A DNA stretch of 64,000 nucleotides from Dreissena polymorpha. Its lineage: Eukaryota > Mollusca > Bivalvia > Myida > Dreissenidae. The stretch spans positions 6,489,598-6,553,597 of the forward strand of contig NC_068363.1 of NCBI RefSeq assembly GCF_020536995.1, written 5' to 3'. The stretch's first letter is position 1. The number at the start of each line of letters is the position of its first letter. Position numbers and translations under genes: made by a program. A model generated the notes under the pieces. The model was not told the DNA's origin and made no database searches. It saw nothing but the letters and a program-made list of their open reading frames with translations. This document shows positions 24,098 through 36,700 of the stretch, piece by piece.

Positions 24098-24225
24098 ATT
24101 GTTAAGAGAGAGACTGGTAAAATTGAACTGCCACGCTGGAGCGTGTACTGGCTATTTATACTGATTAGCATTGTGGCTCATAGTAGACTGGCTACCTGAA
24201 CACATGGGGAAGCTATAATATAACA
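24098..24225 (-). repeat. LTR (3' side) of the Ty3/Gypsy element
   Basis: 128 bp recognisable by match to the other LTR (GCGTGTACTGGCTATTTATA and flanks). It abuts the polypurine tract. Confidence 0.8.
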
Positions 24226-27200
24226 TCTCCCTTTTTTAATTAGTTGCAGTATGTTATACAAAATAAATTTTATACAATACAATCATGTAGCTATTAGTAT
24301 ATTCAAATACTGTCAACTGATAGATAATACATGGATAGCATAAGTCTTAGCTTAAACCACTGCTGTTTCAGTAAACCTGTTTATCTGTCACTTATACACT
24401 GATACAGGTATAACAAAGACTCTGTGTTAACAGAACAGTTCATTAAACGTCCATTATTTGCCTGTGCTTCACCTGGCGACCGTATCGTGTGGTGTACACT
24501 GGCTGATCAGTTCCGCTGTTAACAGGTGGTTTTGATTTTGCAGGAACTGGGAATGGTTGTAGTGCCGGTAATTGGCTTGCTTGCAATGACTCGGGGTTCA
24601 AAGGAATGAAGTCCCTGCTTTCATTGTTTATTGTTTCCTCTGCCGAAGTCTGAAAATCAAATCTTGGTATTTCAGGAAAATACTCATTGGTTTTCGTGAG
24701 GTGATGTCTATTACGCCTGTACCAAACGCCTTCAGGTATCTGAATAGTGTATGCCCTGTTATTGTGTACCTGTGTAACAACAGCTGGTTTCCATGAACCT
24801 TTCTCTACTTGCTGAAACATAACTGCCTGACCTTTGTTAAGTGGATGTATTTGTTTTGAGTGTTTGTCATAATTTGTCTTTTGTTTTTCTTTCTGAATGT
24901 TAAATTTGTCTCTTACAGTTTGGTGATTGATGTTGTAAGGTACAAGTTTGTCCGATGTGATTGGTAAAAATGACCTTATTTTCCTTCCCATAAGTAATTC
25001 TGCTGGAGACTAACCTGAACACAAGGGCGTTGCACGGTATTCCAAAAGTGCAACCTGTATATTTTGACCACTTTCTCTTGCCTTTATCAAAAAAGTTTTA
25101 GCTCTTTTCACACAAGATTCTGCCAAGCCATTTGACCTCGGGTAGTGGGGTGATGACTGAACATGATTGATGTCCCATTCAGCCAGGAAATGTTGAAACT
25201 CCTGAGAACTGTAATACTTGGCGCCACCAGAGACTAATTTTTCTGGGATACCATGGCGTGAAAACCAAGATTGAAGATCTTTAATGATACTTGAGGAATT
25301 GGTGCCGTTTAATTTACCCAGTTCAAAGCAATTTGAGTAATAGTCACAGGCGATAAGGTATTCTTGATCATTAAATGTAAATACATCAGTGCCAACAGAC
25401 TGCCAAGGATAGAGAGGGATTTCATGGGATTGGAGTGGCTATTTAATGTTTGAACTTTTGTGATTCAAACAAATTGGGCAATTGAGAACTAACTGTGTGA
25501 TTTCTGCTGAGATATGTGGCCAGAACATGATATCTCGAGCTCTACGTAAACACTTTTTCACTCCCATGTGACCTGCATGGATAATCTCAAGCATTCTGGG
25601 TTGTAGAGACTTAGGAATTACAATTTATGCAACCTTTCATGACAATTCCTTCAACAACTGTTAATTCGTCCCGATAATTCCAGAAATCTAAAATTTGAGA
25701 TGGACATGCTGTTTTTGTGTAAGGCCAACCGGAAATAATTGTTTGTTTGAGAAATGAAAGTCTTGTTTCTTTCTCTGTTTCTTCCCTTATTTCCTGCATT
25801 TTTTTGCTATGTACAGGTAAACTTGTCATAACCATGTTAACCTGGATGTCTGCCTGGTCTGATAGGTCACGGCCCGTCACACTTAACGGTTTCCGAGACA
25901 ATGTGTCTGGAACGGGAATGTCCTTACCTGGGCGATGTCTTACGTCAATGTCATAGGGCTGCATGTGCAGTAACATGCGCTGTAACCTTGCTGGTGCTGC
26001 ATGTAAATGCTTTTTGAAAATTGAAACCAGCGGTAAATGATCCGTTTCAACTGTGACCTTTCTACCGTAAACCCATTGGTGATAACGCTTTAACCCAAAA
26101 AGGATTCCCAAGCATTCTAGCTCAATCATGGCATAATTATTTTGACTGTTTGTAAGTGACTTGCTAGCGTACGCTATGGGATTTCCGTCCTGCAATAGCG
26201 TAGCTCCGAGACCAGTCCTTGAACTGTCAGTCTGTAAAGTGAGTGGCTTTTTTTAATCAAAGTAGCCTAATGCTTGACCTGGTTGTGTCAATATTTCCTT
26301 GACCTTGTTGAATGCGTCCATTTGTAGCTTAGCCCACATGAATTCAGTGTCTTTTCCTAAAAGCTGTCTTAGGGGGCTGGTAACCTGTGACAAGTTCGGT
26401 GCAAACCGTGACAAATAGTTGACCATTTCTAATACAGTTTGCAACTCATTTTTGTTGTTTGGAGGCGGCATGTCTTTGATCGCAGCGACCTTGGCTGGAT
26501 CAGGCCTGAGACCTTCTGCAGTCAGCAGGTGACCAAAATAATTAACTTCAGTCATGCCAACCTCAATTTTGTCCTCATTTAGGATAATACCTTGAACGAG
26601 CGCGCTTTCAAGCAAGGCTTTAAGGTTGCTGTCATGCTCCTGTCTAGTTCGACCATAGACAAGGATATCATCAACAATTGTGACCACGCCATTAAAGCCT
26701 TCAAAACATTGATCCATTCGTCTGATGAATTCGTCTCCACTCAAGCATAGACCAAATGGTAACCTCAGATAACGGTACCTTCCAAATATGGTACTGAAAC
26801 ATGTCAGATATGATGACTCTTCAATGAGTTTAACAGCCCAGTAACCTGATCTGGCATCAAGTTGTGTGAAGTATTTTGCTCTAAGGGATGGCAAAATATC
26901 ATCAAGGGATCGCATAGGGTAATGCGGACGCTGTATACATTTATTTAGGTCCGTGGGATCCAAACAAACTCTTAAATTACCTTGGCTTTTTTCCACAAGG
27001 ACCATGGAATTTACCCATTCGGTAGGTTCATTGACCTTTGTGATGACCCTAATTTCTCCATTTTGGCCAGTTCAGCTTTACATCTGTCCTGTAGTGCAAC
27101 AGGTATTCTACGAGGGGGGATGAACAACAGGCTTACTGTCGGGCTTTAAATGAATGTTGCACTCACCCTGCATGTTGCCTATTCCTTGAAAAAGCTTTGG

Positions 27201-28098
27201 AAAGTCCCGTACAATAGTCTCTTTCGTCATTGGACACTTCGATATCTGGGATTCCACTGAGAAAGATAGCTGGATTAGACCAAAATTAACAGACGTTTGT
27301 AAACTGAGCAAAGGCTGTGATTGTGTATGCACTACCTGGAATTCAACATTCTCAGAATGACCATTTCGTGCGTGTATGCAATGTAAGTTAATAGTGCCTT
27401 CAGGCTTTAACGGGGTGCCATTGTATGTTGATAACCGGGGATTTGAACGTTTGAAATTTCCCTTGGAACCAATTCTTTGATAGCTAGAAAATGGAAGTAT
27501 ATTTACCTGAGATCCAGTGTCAATCTTGAGCGTGATGATTTGTTGTTTTGGACCTACTCAAATTTCTGCAAAAAACTTGTCCATTAACTATTTTGGATTC
27601 AATACTATCCACAAAAACACTATCACAAAGCACATCATCACTATGTACATTATCACTTCGATCGGCACTGTTAATGTCATTGACATTCCTAGATCGGCAT
27701 GCGGATGCGAAATGGTTCCACTTCTTGCAGAGGTGACACTGTTTACCATGGGCAGGGCATTGTCCTTTTCGGTGTGCGGTGGTGCAGTTTTGACATGTCC
27801 TCCCCTGTTGAGGATGCAGTCTTGAAGACTTGGTGTTTTTGGTCTGGAACGACCATGTCTGGATGCTGCTCGTTGGCTGGCCGACTCCGATTTTGCAGAT
27901 GGACGTGGCTTCTGTTTGCTCGACATATGTCTGAATTTAACATTGTCAACTGACTTCTCTGTCTTCATTTCTGTCAACTGTTTTTGTGCATACTCGTAGG
28001 ATTGGCAGATCTCAATGGCTTTTTGCAATGTAAGTTTGGCACCCTCTGTGATAAGCTTCTCTCGGATCTTTTCAGACTTAATCCCACTTCTGACACCA

Positions 28099-28320
28099 TG
28101 TTTTGTTGTGTGTTAATTAATAACAAGTCCATGTTACTAATCTAAATATTTATTAACACACAACAACTATATGTATCTACTTGATGAACGTGAGTACTAT
28201 TGTTAAGAGAGAGACTGGTTAAATTAATCGCTGGAGCGTGTACTGGCTATTTATACCGATAAGCATTGTGGCTCAAAGTAGACTGGCTACCTGAACACAT
28301 GAGGAAGCTATTATATAACA
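28099..28320 (-). repeat. LTR (5' side) of the Ty3/Gypsy element
   Basis: About 222 bp. On the minus strand it starts TGTTATATAATAG and ends ACAACAAAACA before the primer-binding-like site. Confidence 0.75.
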
Positions 28321-29142
28321 TCGACCGAATCCAACACATTTTCTTTTTATTTTATGCTTTTTTTACAGTTTATTTACATTGTTAAAGAATTTAACTGAAG
28401 GATTTCACTGGGATAATGACGTCTTTTCGTTAAAAAAATGACGTCATTTCACAATAAACAGTTAATATTATCGATAATTTTCACTATAAATTTCACTGAT
28501 TGAAACAGTGAAATTATCAGTTTTAATTCACTGTCATTTCTCTATAAACAACCGGAAAGCATTAAATAAATATTATCAATACGTATATTATAAAGTTTGA
28601 TCCGTTATTGCCCTAATTCTTCATTTCATTTAAGGTGTTGCAAAATCTTAAACACGAATCAAAACTGAATTGACTTCTGCAGGCAAAAATACTACTAAAC
28701 GGCCTTTAAATTAATGCGTAAACGTCTTACTTTCCAACATAGTAATAGCATGTGGCCGCGAAAAATGTTCAACCTCGATTTGGAAACGAGACGAAAGTAA
28801 ACACAGTCGTATACATGTCAGCAAAACATACCGAAATGTTTGACAAAGACTAGCTCCGATTACGACTCAATCAATGCTTTTTAAAGAACATGCCTTGAAG
28901 ATGCTGTGTGCAAAATATCATCTAAAATGTCAACTTTTTATCGCGATACGCAGTCTTGAACATCAAAGTGATCCGCTATGGGTAATGATCCGTAATTGTA
29001 ACTTGACTGTACTAATAAAAGCTAAAAGCATTCAAGAATAACTTAAAAAATGATACATTTAAAAATCATCAAACATTCAAAGACCGACTGAAAAACATTG
29101 AAACAATCAGTGGCTGGTGTGTTCCAATGACAATATTAATAA
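28321..29142. other. AT-rich spacer, nothing recognised
   Basis: Contains several short palindromes (GACGTC twice at about 28409-28445; GTGAAATTATC-type at 28480-28520), but no gene or recognisable element end. Confidence 0.35.
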
Positions 29143-30620
29143 ATAGGATGAAAATACGCGTAAAACAAAAGTTTAAAACATTTTGAACTTTCGATACATT
29201 TATTTATTCTGTTTTACCTATTTATTTATTATGCCCCCCTTCGAAGAAGAGGGGGTATATTGCTTTGCTCATGTCGGTCTGTCGGTCGGTCTGTCGGTCG
29301 GTCTGTCGGTCGGTCCGTCTACCAGGTGGTTGTCAGACGATAACTCAAGAACGCTTGGGCCTAGGATCATGAAACTTCATAGGTACATTGATCATGACTC
29401 GCAGATGACCTCTATTGATTTAGAGGTCACTAGGTCAAAGGTCAAGGTCACGGTGACCCGAAATAGTAAAATGGTTTCCGGATGATAACTCAAGAACGCA
29501 TACGCCTAGGATCATGAAACTTCATGGGTAGATTGATCATGACTTGCAGATGACCCCTATTGATTTTGAGGTCACTAGGTCAAAGGTCAAGGTCACGGTG
29601 ACCCGAAATAGTAAAATGGTTTCCGGATGATAACTCAAGAACGCATACGCCTAGGATCATGAAACTTCATGGGTAGATTGATCATGACTCGCAGATGACC
29701 CCTATTGATTTTCAGGTCACTATGTCAAAGGTCAAGGCCACGGTGACCTGAAATAGTAAAATGGTATTCGGATGATAACTCAAGAACGCATACGCCTAGG
29801 ATCATGAAACTTCATAGGTAGATTGATCATGACTCGCAGATGACCCCTATTGTTTTGATGTCACAAGGTCAAAGGTCAAGGTCACGGTGACCCGAAATAG
29901 TAAAATGATTTTCGGATGATAACTCAAGAACGCTTTTGCCTAGGATCATGACACTTCATAGGTACATTGATCGTGACCCGCAGATGACCCCTATTGATTT
30001 TCAGGTCACTTGGTCAAAGGTCAAGGTCACAGTGACAAAAATCGTATTCACACAATGGCTGCCACTACAACGGACAGCCCATATGGGGGGCATGCATGTT
30101 TTACAAACAGCCCGTGTTTATTCTTAAATACGATGGAAACTTTTATCAAGTTCTTCATGACTAAAAATATCTTTAAAACTAAATATTTATCTTTCGAAAA
30201 AAAGTAAATGTCTGTGTATAATTCATTCAGAAATTTGGTTAAATACTAATTACAACGAAGGTAACGTGTGTTTATTTCAAGTGGACATGCCCTCGCAATT
30301 AAATTAAGGCAATTTACTATATATCTATAGGATGAAAATACGCGTAAAACAAAAGTTTAAAACATTTTGAACTTTCGATACATTTATTTGTTCTGTTTTA
30401 CTTATTTATTTATTTATTCTTAAATACGGTGGAAACTTTTATAAAGTTCTTCATGACTAAAAATCTTTAAAACTCAATATTACTGTAATCTTTCGAAAAA
30501 AAAAGTAAACGTTTGTGTTATTCATTCAGAATCTTTATTGGTTAAATAATTAAATACATCGAAGGTTACGTGTGTTTATTTCAAGTGGACATGCCCTCGC
30601 AAGGCAATTTACTATAACTA
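29143..30620 (+). repeat. Tandem duplication of ~290 bp, one copy holding an element
   Basis: Copy 1 is 29143-29230 plus 30119-30325. Copy 2 is 30326-30620. Both begin ATAGGATGAAAATACGCGTA and end GTGGACATGCCCTCGCAA followed by GCAATTTACTATA. Copy 1 is split by a repeat element and copy 2 is not, so copy 2 shows the uninterrupted insertion site. Confidence 0.85.
29231..30118 (+). mobile_element. Helentron-like non-autonomous element, family A copy 1
   Basis: Starts ATGCCCCCCTTCGAAGAAG (5' hairpin with GGGGG) after TTTATT. Five units of about 147 bp follow (GATAACTCAAGAACG ... CCTAGGATCATGAAACTTCA ... GGTCAAGGTCACGGTGACCC). Near the 3' end GGGGGGCAT inverts the 5' end, then GGGC...GCCC and a terminal GTGTT. 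The paralogous empty site in the window gives these boundaries with no target duplication, between T and T. It lies just upstream of the COQ9 first exon. Confidence 0.85.
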
Positions 30621-30719
30621 ACGTACCGGCCGGGCTATCGGACAATCCAACCTAGACGTATAATTTATGTTTCACATTATATATATAATGTTGTACACCC
30701 TGACCTTCCCTATAACAAA
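30620..30719 (+). promoter_or_regulatory. COQ9: Putative COQ9 promoter / 5' UTR
   Basis: The 100 bp before the ATG in CAAAATGGCG lie directly downstream of the tandem duplication. No CpG island or clear TATA element can be claimed (a TATATATATA stretch lies at about 30679). The transcription start is unknown. Confidence 0.3.
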
Positions 30720-30774
30720 ATGGCGACTTCCATGAAATTGCTGAAAAGTTCGCGAAATCTCTTTAAATACTTTG
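30720..30774 (+). CDS. COQ9: COQ9 exon 1, mitochondrial targeting peptide
   Basis: ATG in a good context (CAAAATGGCG) opens 18 codons plus one base, then the donor TTTG|GTGAGT. The left-over base is in phase with an acceptor at 41809 (GTGTTTTAG|TGGAG). Assignment to COQ9 rests on phase, order and the presequence-like composition; it could belong to another mitochondrial gene. Confidence 0.55.
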
Positions 30775-33700
30775 GTGAGTATGCACTGGGGCGGCATGAC
30801 TGTATTGGTTTTGTTGAATTTAAGAAAACCGTCATAACCAAAGCTATATACCGGTACGCATACTATTATACTAAACGCTTCGGATTTTATTATTTTGATT
30901 CGTACATTAGAATGCTCATCCTATTATGCAATAGCTCTGCCTCTAGGACGTTTCGTTACCAACTTTTATTATTGATTGAAATTCCACATGGCTAAAACTT
31001 GTAATCTTGAAAATACGCACGTTTACTCACCGGTAATATCAAAACATTATTCGGCACCATCCAGTGTAAATTCGTACGGTAAACAAAGTATATTCTGATG
31101 ATACTAAGATCGATAAAATGCTGATTATTGCTGCTTTTACAAAATAATAAATACCATTTTGTTCATTTCTCGATCCGAATGCTTCAAAGTTTATGTTAAT
31201 TTGTGTATCGATCACGGCAAAGTCCGGAGACATTTGCGGGAGACATTTGCGGGAGACATTTGCGGATCGTAAATCGATTTTTTAATCCGAAAACTGGTTT
31301 TTGTCATCCGGGCATCTAGAAAAATTGGAATTTCAAATATGTTGCTATTTTTATCCCGGTCTCAAGTCGGCCCATAAAATAATGATGAAATTATCGGTTT
31401 ATTATGAACATATAAAGTTATTTTATTGATAAAAACGGCTTTCCACCAGTATTTCACAATAAGCTGGCCAGGATTTTTCACTGGTCCAACGGATCAACCA
31501 AATTTCTAGTTTCACTGGACCTCTATTTTTACTGACCCCGGGTCAACGGACCACCGTTAGTGTCGAGCCCTTTCAAAACTCAATTCATTCTGGCAGTGAG
31601 CGATGTTTTCTGACATATTTGACTAGTAGGTCACGCAGGTTTGTTTATAAACAATCTCCAGAGGGCGCTAATGAAATACCGCAATATAACACGACCCGGT
31701 TTATACGTACAATATTGAGTTACAGAAGCATGTGCATCAGTTGTGCCAGCCCTTTGAATGAATACATCTATGCATTTTTATTACACTACAGACGAAGAAT
31801 GTTTCATATTTCTACACTATGGTAAATTTGTAATTTTGTCAATAAGAACATTGTGCAAATCAGCTATATATTGCTAAATCATTGACAACATGTAGCTCCT
31901 TGTAATATTATAATGTTAGCCATGTTGTCTGAAACAGGATATTCTGGCGCCATTAATAAGGAATAATCATGTGCATCTTTTTTATGCTCCCCCAAAATAT
32001 TTTGGGGGAGCCTATAATCGCCGCTTCGTCTGTCCGTGTGTCCGTCTGTGCACAATTTTTGTCCGGGCTATTTCTCGGCAATTAATGACCAGAATTCAAT
32101 TAAACTTTATGGGAAGCTTCACTACCAACAGGAGATGTGCATATTATCAGCCAGTTATGGTCGGATGATTTTTCACAGAGTTATGGCCCTTTTAAATGTT
32201 CTATAAACTGTACATATCGTGTAATTCTTGTCCCCCCAACTACTGACTGGAATTCAATGAAGCTTTATGGGAAGCTTAACTACCTTGAGGAGATGTGCAT
32301 GTTATTTGTGGGTTCTGGTTAGATGATTTTTTAGAGAGTTATGGCCCTTTGAAATTTTTAAGTTGCTTAACCATCCATCGTATTATTTTGTCCAAAGTTA
32401 TGCCCCTCAAGATATTTCCTTTTATCTGAATATCTAGTGCAATATTGTGAAAAAAAACCTTTAGGGAGCATCACCCGTCTCCGACGGTTTTTTGTTACCT
32501 TTTTGTAACAGAAATCTTTTAATTTTGACAGAAGTCACAACAAAAACACCACATTTGCTGTCAATTTTATTCATCATCACATAAGTTATTTCCATGGTAA
32601 AATGGGTCGATAGCACTAATAGTAATACACGTATTAAATCAAACATGAATAAAGTCAAATCTGAATACCATCGAAATAAACAATCATGTTTATATCAGTT
32701 TAAATAAATGGAATCAATTACAAAAAAATAAAATAAATATTACAGTGTTCTAAAGCACTGTCATTTTAAGCTCATCTATTTTTTGAAAAAAAATTATGAG
32801 CTATTGTCATCACCTTGGCGTCGGCGTTGGCGTCAGCGTCCGGTTAAGTTTTGTGTTTAGGTCCACTTTTCTCAGAAAGTATCAATGGTATTGCATTTAA
32901 ACTTGGTACACTTACTTACTATCATGAGGGGACTGGGCAGGCAAAGTTAGATAACTCTTGCGTGCATTTTGACTGAATTATGTGCCCTTTTTATTCTTAG
33001 AAAATTGAAAATTTTGGTTAAGTATTGCGTTTAGGTCCACTTGTTTCAGAAAGTATCAATGCTATTGCATTCAAACTTGGTACACTTACTTACTATCATG
33101 AGGGGACTGGGCAGGCAAAGTTAGATAACTCTGGCGTGCATTTTGACAGAATTATGTGCCCTTTTTATACTTAGAAAATTGAAAATTTTGGTTAAATTTT
33201 GTGTTTAGGTCCATTTTATTCCTTAAGTATCAAAGCTATTGCTTTCATACTTGCAACACTTACTAACTATCATAAGGGACTGTGCAGGAAAAGTAATGTA
33301 ACTCTGACTGGCATTTTGACAGAATTATGTGCCCTTTTTATACTTAGAAAATTGAAAATTTGGTTAAGTTTTGTGTTTAGGTCCACTTTATTCCTACAGT
33401 ATCAAAGCTATTGCTTTCATACTTGCAACACTTATTAACTATCATAAGGGGACTGTGCAGGCAAAGTTATGTAACTCTGACTGGCATTTGGACGGAATTA
33501 TGGGCCCTTTATACTTAGAAAATTAAAATTTTGGTTAAGTTTTGTGTTTTGGTCCATTTTACCCCTAAAGTATCATAGATATTGCTTTCATACTTGGAAC
33601 ACTCGCAAACTATCATAAGGGTACAGTAAAAGGACAAGTTGCAAAACTCTGGATGTCATTTTTACGGAATTATGTCCCTTTTTTGATTTCGTAACTTTGA

Positions 33701-36700
33701 ATATATGGTTAAATTTTGTGTTTCGATCCACTTTACTTCTTAAGTATCAAGGCTATTGCTTTCAAACTTCAAATTCTTTCATGCTATCATGAGGTTACTG
33801 TACCTGGCAAGTTGAATTTTACCTTGACCTTTGAATGACCTTGACTCTCAAGGTCAAATTATTAAATTTTGCTAAAATTGCCATAACTTCTTTATTTATG
33901 ATTAGATTTGATTGATACTTTGAAAAAACTTCTCTTACCTGACATACCACAATAGACTCCACCCAAACCATCCCCCGTGCCCCCCCCCCGCCTCCCCCCC
34001 CCCCGAATCCCCCCCCCCCCTATTTTTTTTTTTTTTTTAAGATCATCTCACAAATGACCACCACACCCTCACACTATACCCCCCCCACCCCCCCCCCCCC
34101 CCCCCAATTTTGTTTTAAACGGTTAAAAACACAACTATTTATTTTTATTATTTTATGTTTGAAATACCGTCTTACCATCACACCCAAGAATCCCCCCCCA
34201 CCCCACCCCCCTCCCCCCACCCGAATCCCCCCCCCCTCTAAATGTTTTTTTTTGTTTTTTTTAAGATCATCTCACAAATTACCACCACACCCTCACACTA
34301 TACCCCCCCACCTCACCCCCCCCCCCCTAATTTTTTGTTTTTTGAAATGGTTAAAAAACACGAATATCTATTTTTATTATTTTATGTTTGAAATACCGTC
34401 CAACCATCGCACCCAAGAATCCCCACCCCCCCACCCCCCCACCCCGTGTTTTGTTTTTTTTGTGCATTTTTTTCGCATTTTTGGAAGATAATGTAATAAA
34501 TGTCCACACCCCCACATTATACACCCCTCTTCACTCCACCCCTCCCTCCTTTGTGATTGAAAATGAGAGTCCCTTCACCTTTAAAAAGAAAATAGATGAG
34601 CGGTCTGCACCCTCAAGGCGGTGCTCTTGTTTTAATAGTTTTAATAAACTTTACTCAAATAAAAAGTCCAATATTGTAACCATGTGACCACACAAAAATC
34701 TAGCTAAATAGATGGTACAGAGTACATCTATTCAAAGTAAAGAACATTTGCAAACCTGATTCTCTAAAATACATAGCTACAAGTGATTCACAAAGGACAC
34801 TAACATATATGAAGTCAGGAGAAATTTAACACTAAATCTTGATTGACCTAAACCCTGTAAATAATAAAAAAATCATCTACTTTTTTGTGAGTTTATCAAT
34901 GCTACATTGTATGGTTTATACTTTATATTGAAATATAGATATATAAATATTCCCAATTATGTTGAAATCAACGCTAATTTTCTCAATTTGATCTGTACCA
35001 CTTCATTATGCTCCCCCAAAATCAAAATTTTTGGGGGGCGCGGGGGAGCATATATAGTCACCGCTTCGTCTGTCCGTGCGTGTGTCCGTGCACAATTTTT
35101 GTCCGGGCTATTTCTCAGCAATTAATGACCGGAATTCAATTAAACGTTATGGGCTTCACTACCAAGAGGAGATGTGCATATTATCAGCGGTTTCTGGTTT
35201 GATGATTTTTCACAGAGTTATGGCCCTTTGAAATTTTCCATTAACTGTACATATAGTGCAATTCTTGTCCGGGCTATTTCTCAGCAACTAATTACTGGAA
35301 TTTAATGAAACTTTATGGGAAGCTTCACTACCAAGAGGAGATGTGCATATTATCAGCTGGTTCAAGTCAGAAGATTTTTCACAGACTTATGGCCCTTTGA
35401 AATTTTCCATTAACTATACATATAGTGCAATTCTTGTCTGGGCGATTTCTCAGCAACTAATGACTGGAATTCAATGAAACTTTATGGGAAGCTTCACTAC
35501 CAAGAAAAGATGTGAATATTATCAGCCGGTTCTTGTCCGATGATTTTTCACAGAGTTATTGCCCTTTGAAATTTTCCATTGTACATATAGTGCAATTCTT
35601 GTCCGAGCTATTTCTCAGCAACTTATTACAGGAATTCAATGAAACTTTATGGGAAGCTTCACTACCAACAGGAGATGTGCATATTATCAGCCGGTTATGG
35701 TCGGATGATTTTTCACAGAGTTATGGCCCTTTGAAATTTTCTATAAACTGTACATATAGTGCAATATTTGTCCGGGCTATTTCTCCCCAACTACTGACTG
35801 GAATACAATGAAGCTTTATGGGAAGCTTAACTACCTTGAGGAGTCGAGCATGTTATTTGTGGGTTCTGGTTAGATGATTTATTTAGAGAGTTATGGCCCT
35901 TTGAAATTTTTAAGTTGCTAAACCATCCATCGTATTATTTTGTCCAAAGTTATGCCCCTCAAGACGTTTCCTTTTATCTGAATATATAGTACAATATTGT
36001 GACAAAAAAAACCTTTGGGGAGCATCACCCGTCTCCGACGGTTTCTTGTTTCCAAAGTGGTTAGGAAAATCATGCATATTTAATTTCTGGATGAAACTTA
36101 TAAACTTTAAACCCAGTTACATTTTTATTTTCATGGATTTTCACAAATATGTGACTTGTAACACATTTGTTAAACCTTCTTCTAAAAAAAATAACCAAAA
36201 ACAGGTATATATTTTATGATTAAGTTGATCACAACACCTGTCTGTAGTAAACAATACATGCTTTCATGTTGAAAACTATAACAAGTAAAAGATTTTGTTT
36301 ACTAAATATTGCAAACATCAAATATTGTTGATTTCAACAGCATTGACGGATGGGATATCATATGATACTGGATTGACTATCCCTTATATCAATTATAAAA
36401 GAAAAGATACAAATACTGAATAAATGGATATTCATGTACTTTCTTATTCTAATTACTCCTATCATGATTCTTCCTGAACACATACTGTTAACTAATTATG
36501 ATTTATGGAACATCAACTGTGGTTGATTTTGTGGGATGACTGATCCACGAATTTAACACAAATACATTGGAAAATCACGGACGCATTTTGCTTTTTTCCA
36601 ATATTAATAATCCTCGAATAAATGTGTCCACAAAAATGTAATTTTTTGAAAAAGAACTTAATTTCATGATGAAGAATATTAATGATTTTACAGTAATATG

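Larger units (their letters stand above)
24098..28320 (-). mobile_element. LTR retrotransposon, Ty3/Gypsy type, broken
   Basis: Fossil on the minus strand. Parts, from its 5' side: LTR at 28099-28320; a primer-binding-like site TGGTGTCAGAAGTGGG next to it; gag-like region with a zinc-knuckle motif around 27.6-28.0 kb; protease region around 27.1-27.5 kb; reverse transcriptase around 26.25-27.0 kb with an IVDDILVYG box; RNase H around 25.6-26.2 kb; integrase and C-terminal region around 24.4-25.6 kb; a polypurine tract AAAAAAGGGAG at 24226-24236; and a second LTR. It is plainly not intact, with roughly half a dozen breaks. The comparable LTR stretches differ at about 6% of positions, so insertion is not recent. 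The internal order RT-RNase H-integrase places it in Ty3/Gypsy; the lineage is not determined. Confidence 0.9.

Noticed and set aside
25747-27953. Plus-strand frames inside the LTR element
   Set aside because: Antisense to the pol and gag regions of the minus-strand fossil.
23987-28335. TGTTGGATTCGG at 23987 and its inverse at 28324-28335 as ends of the LTR element
   Set aside because: The polypurine tract and LTR match place the element limits at 24225 and 28320; the 12-bp inverted match lies outside and may be chance or an older target feature.
34054-34687. Proline-rich frames of 145 and 99 codons
   Set aside because: Caused by C runs within the family C element; low-complexity and shared with the other element copy.
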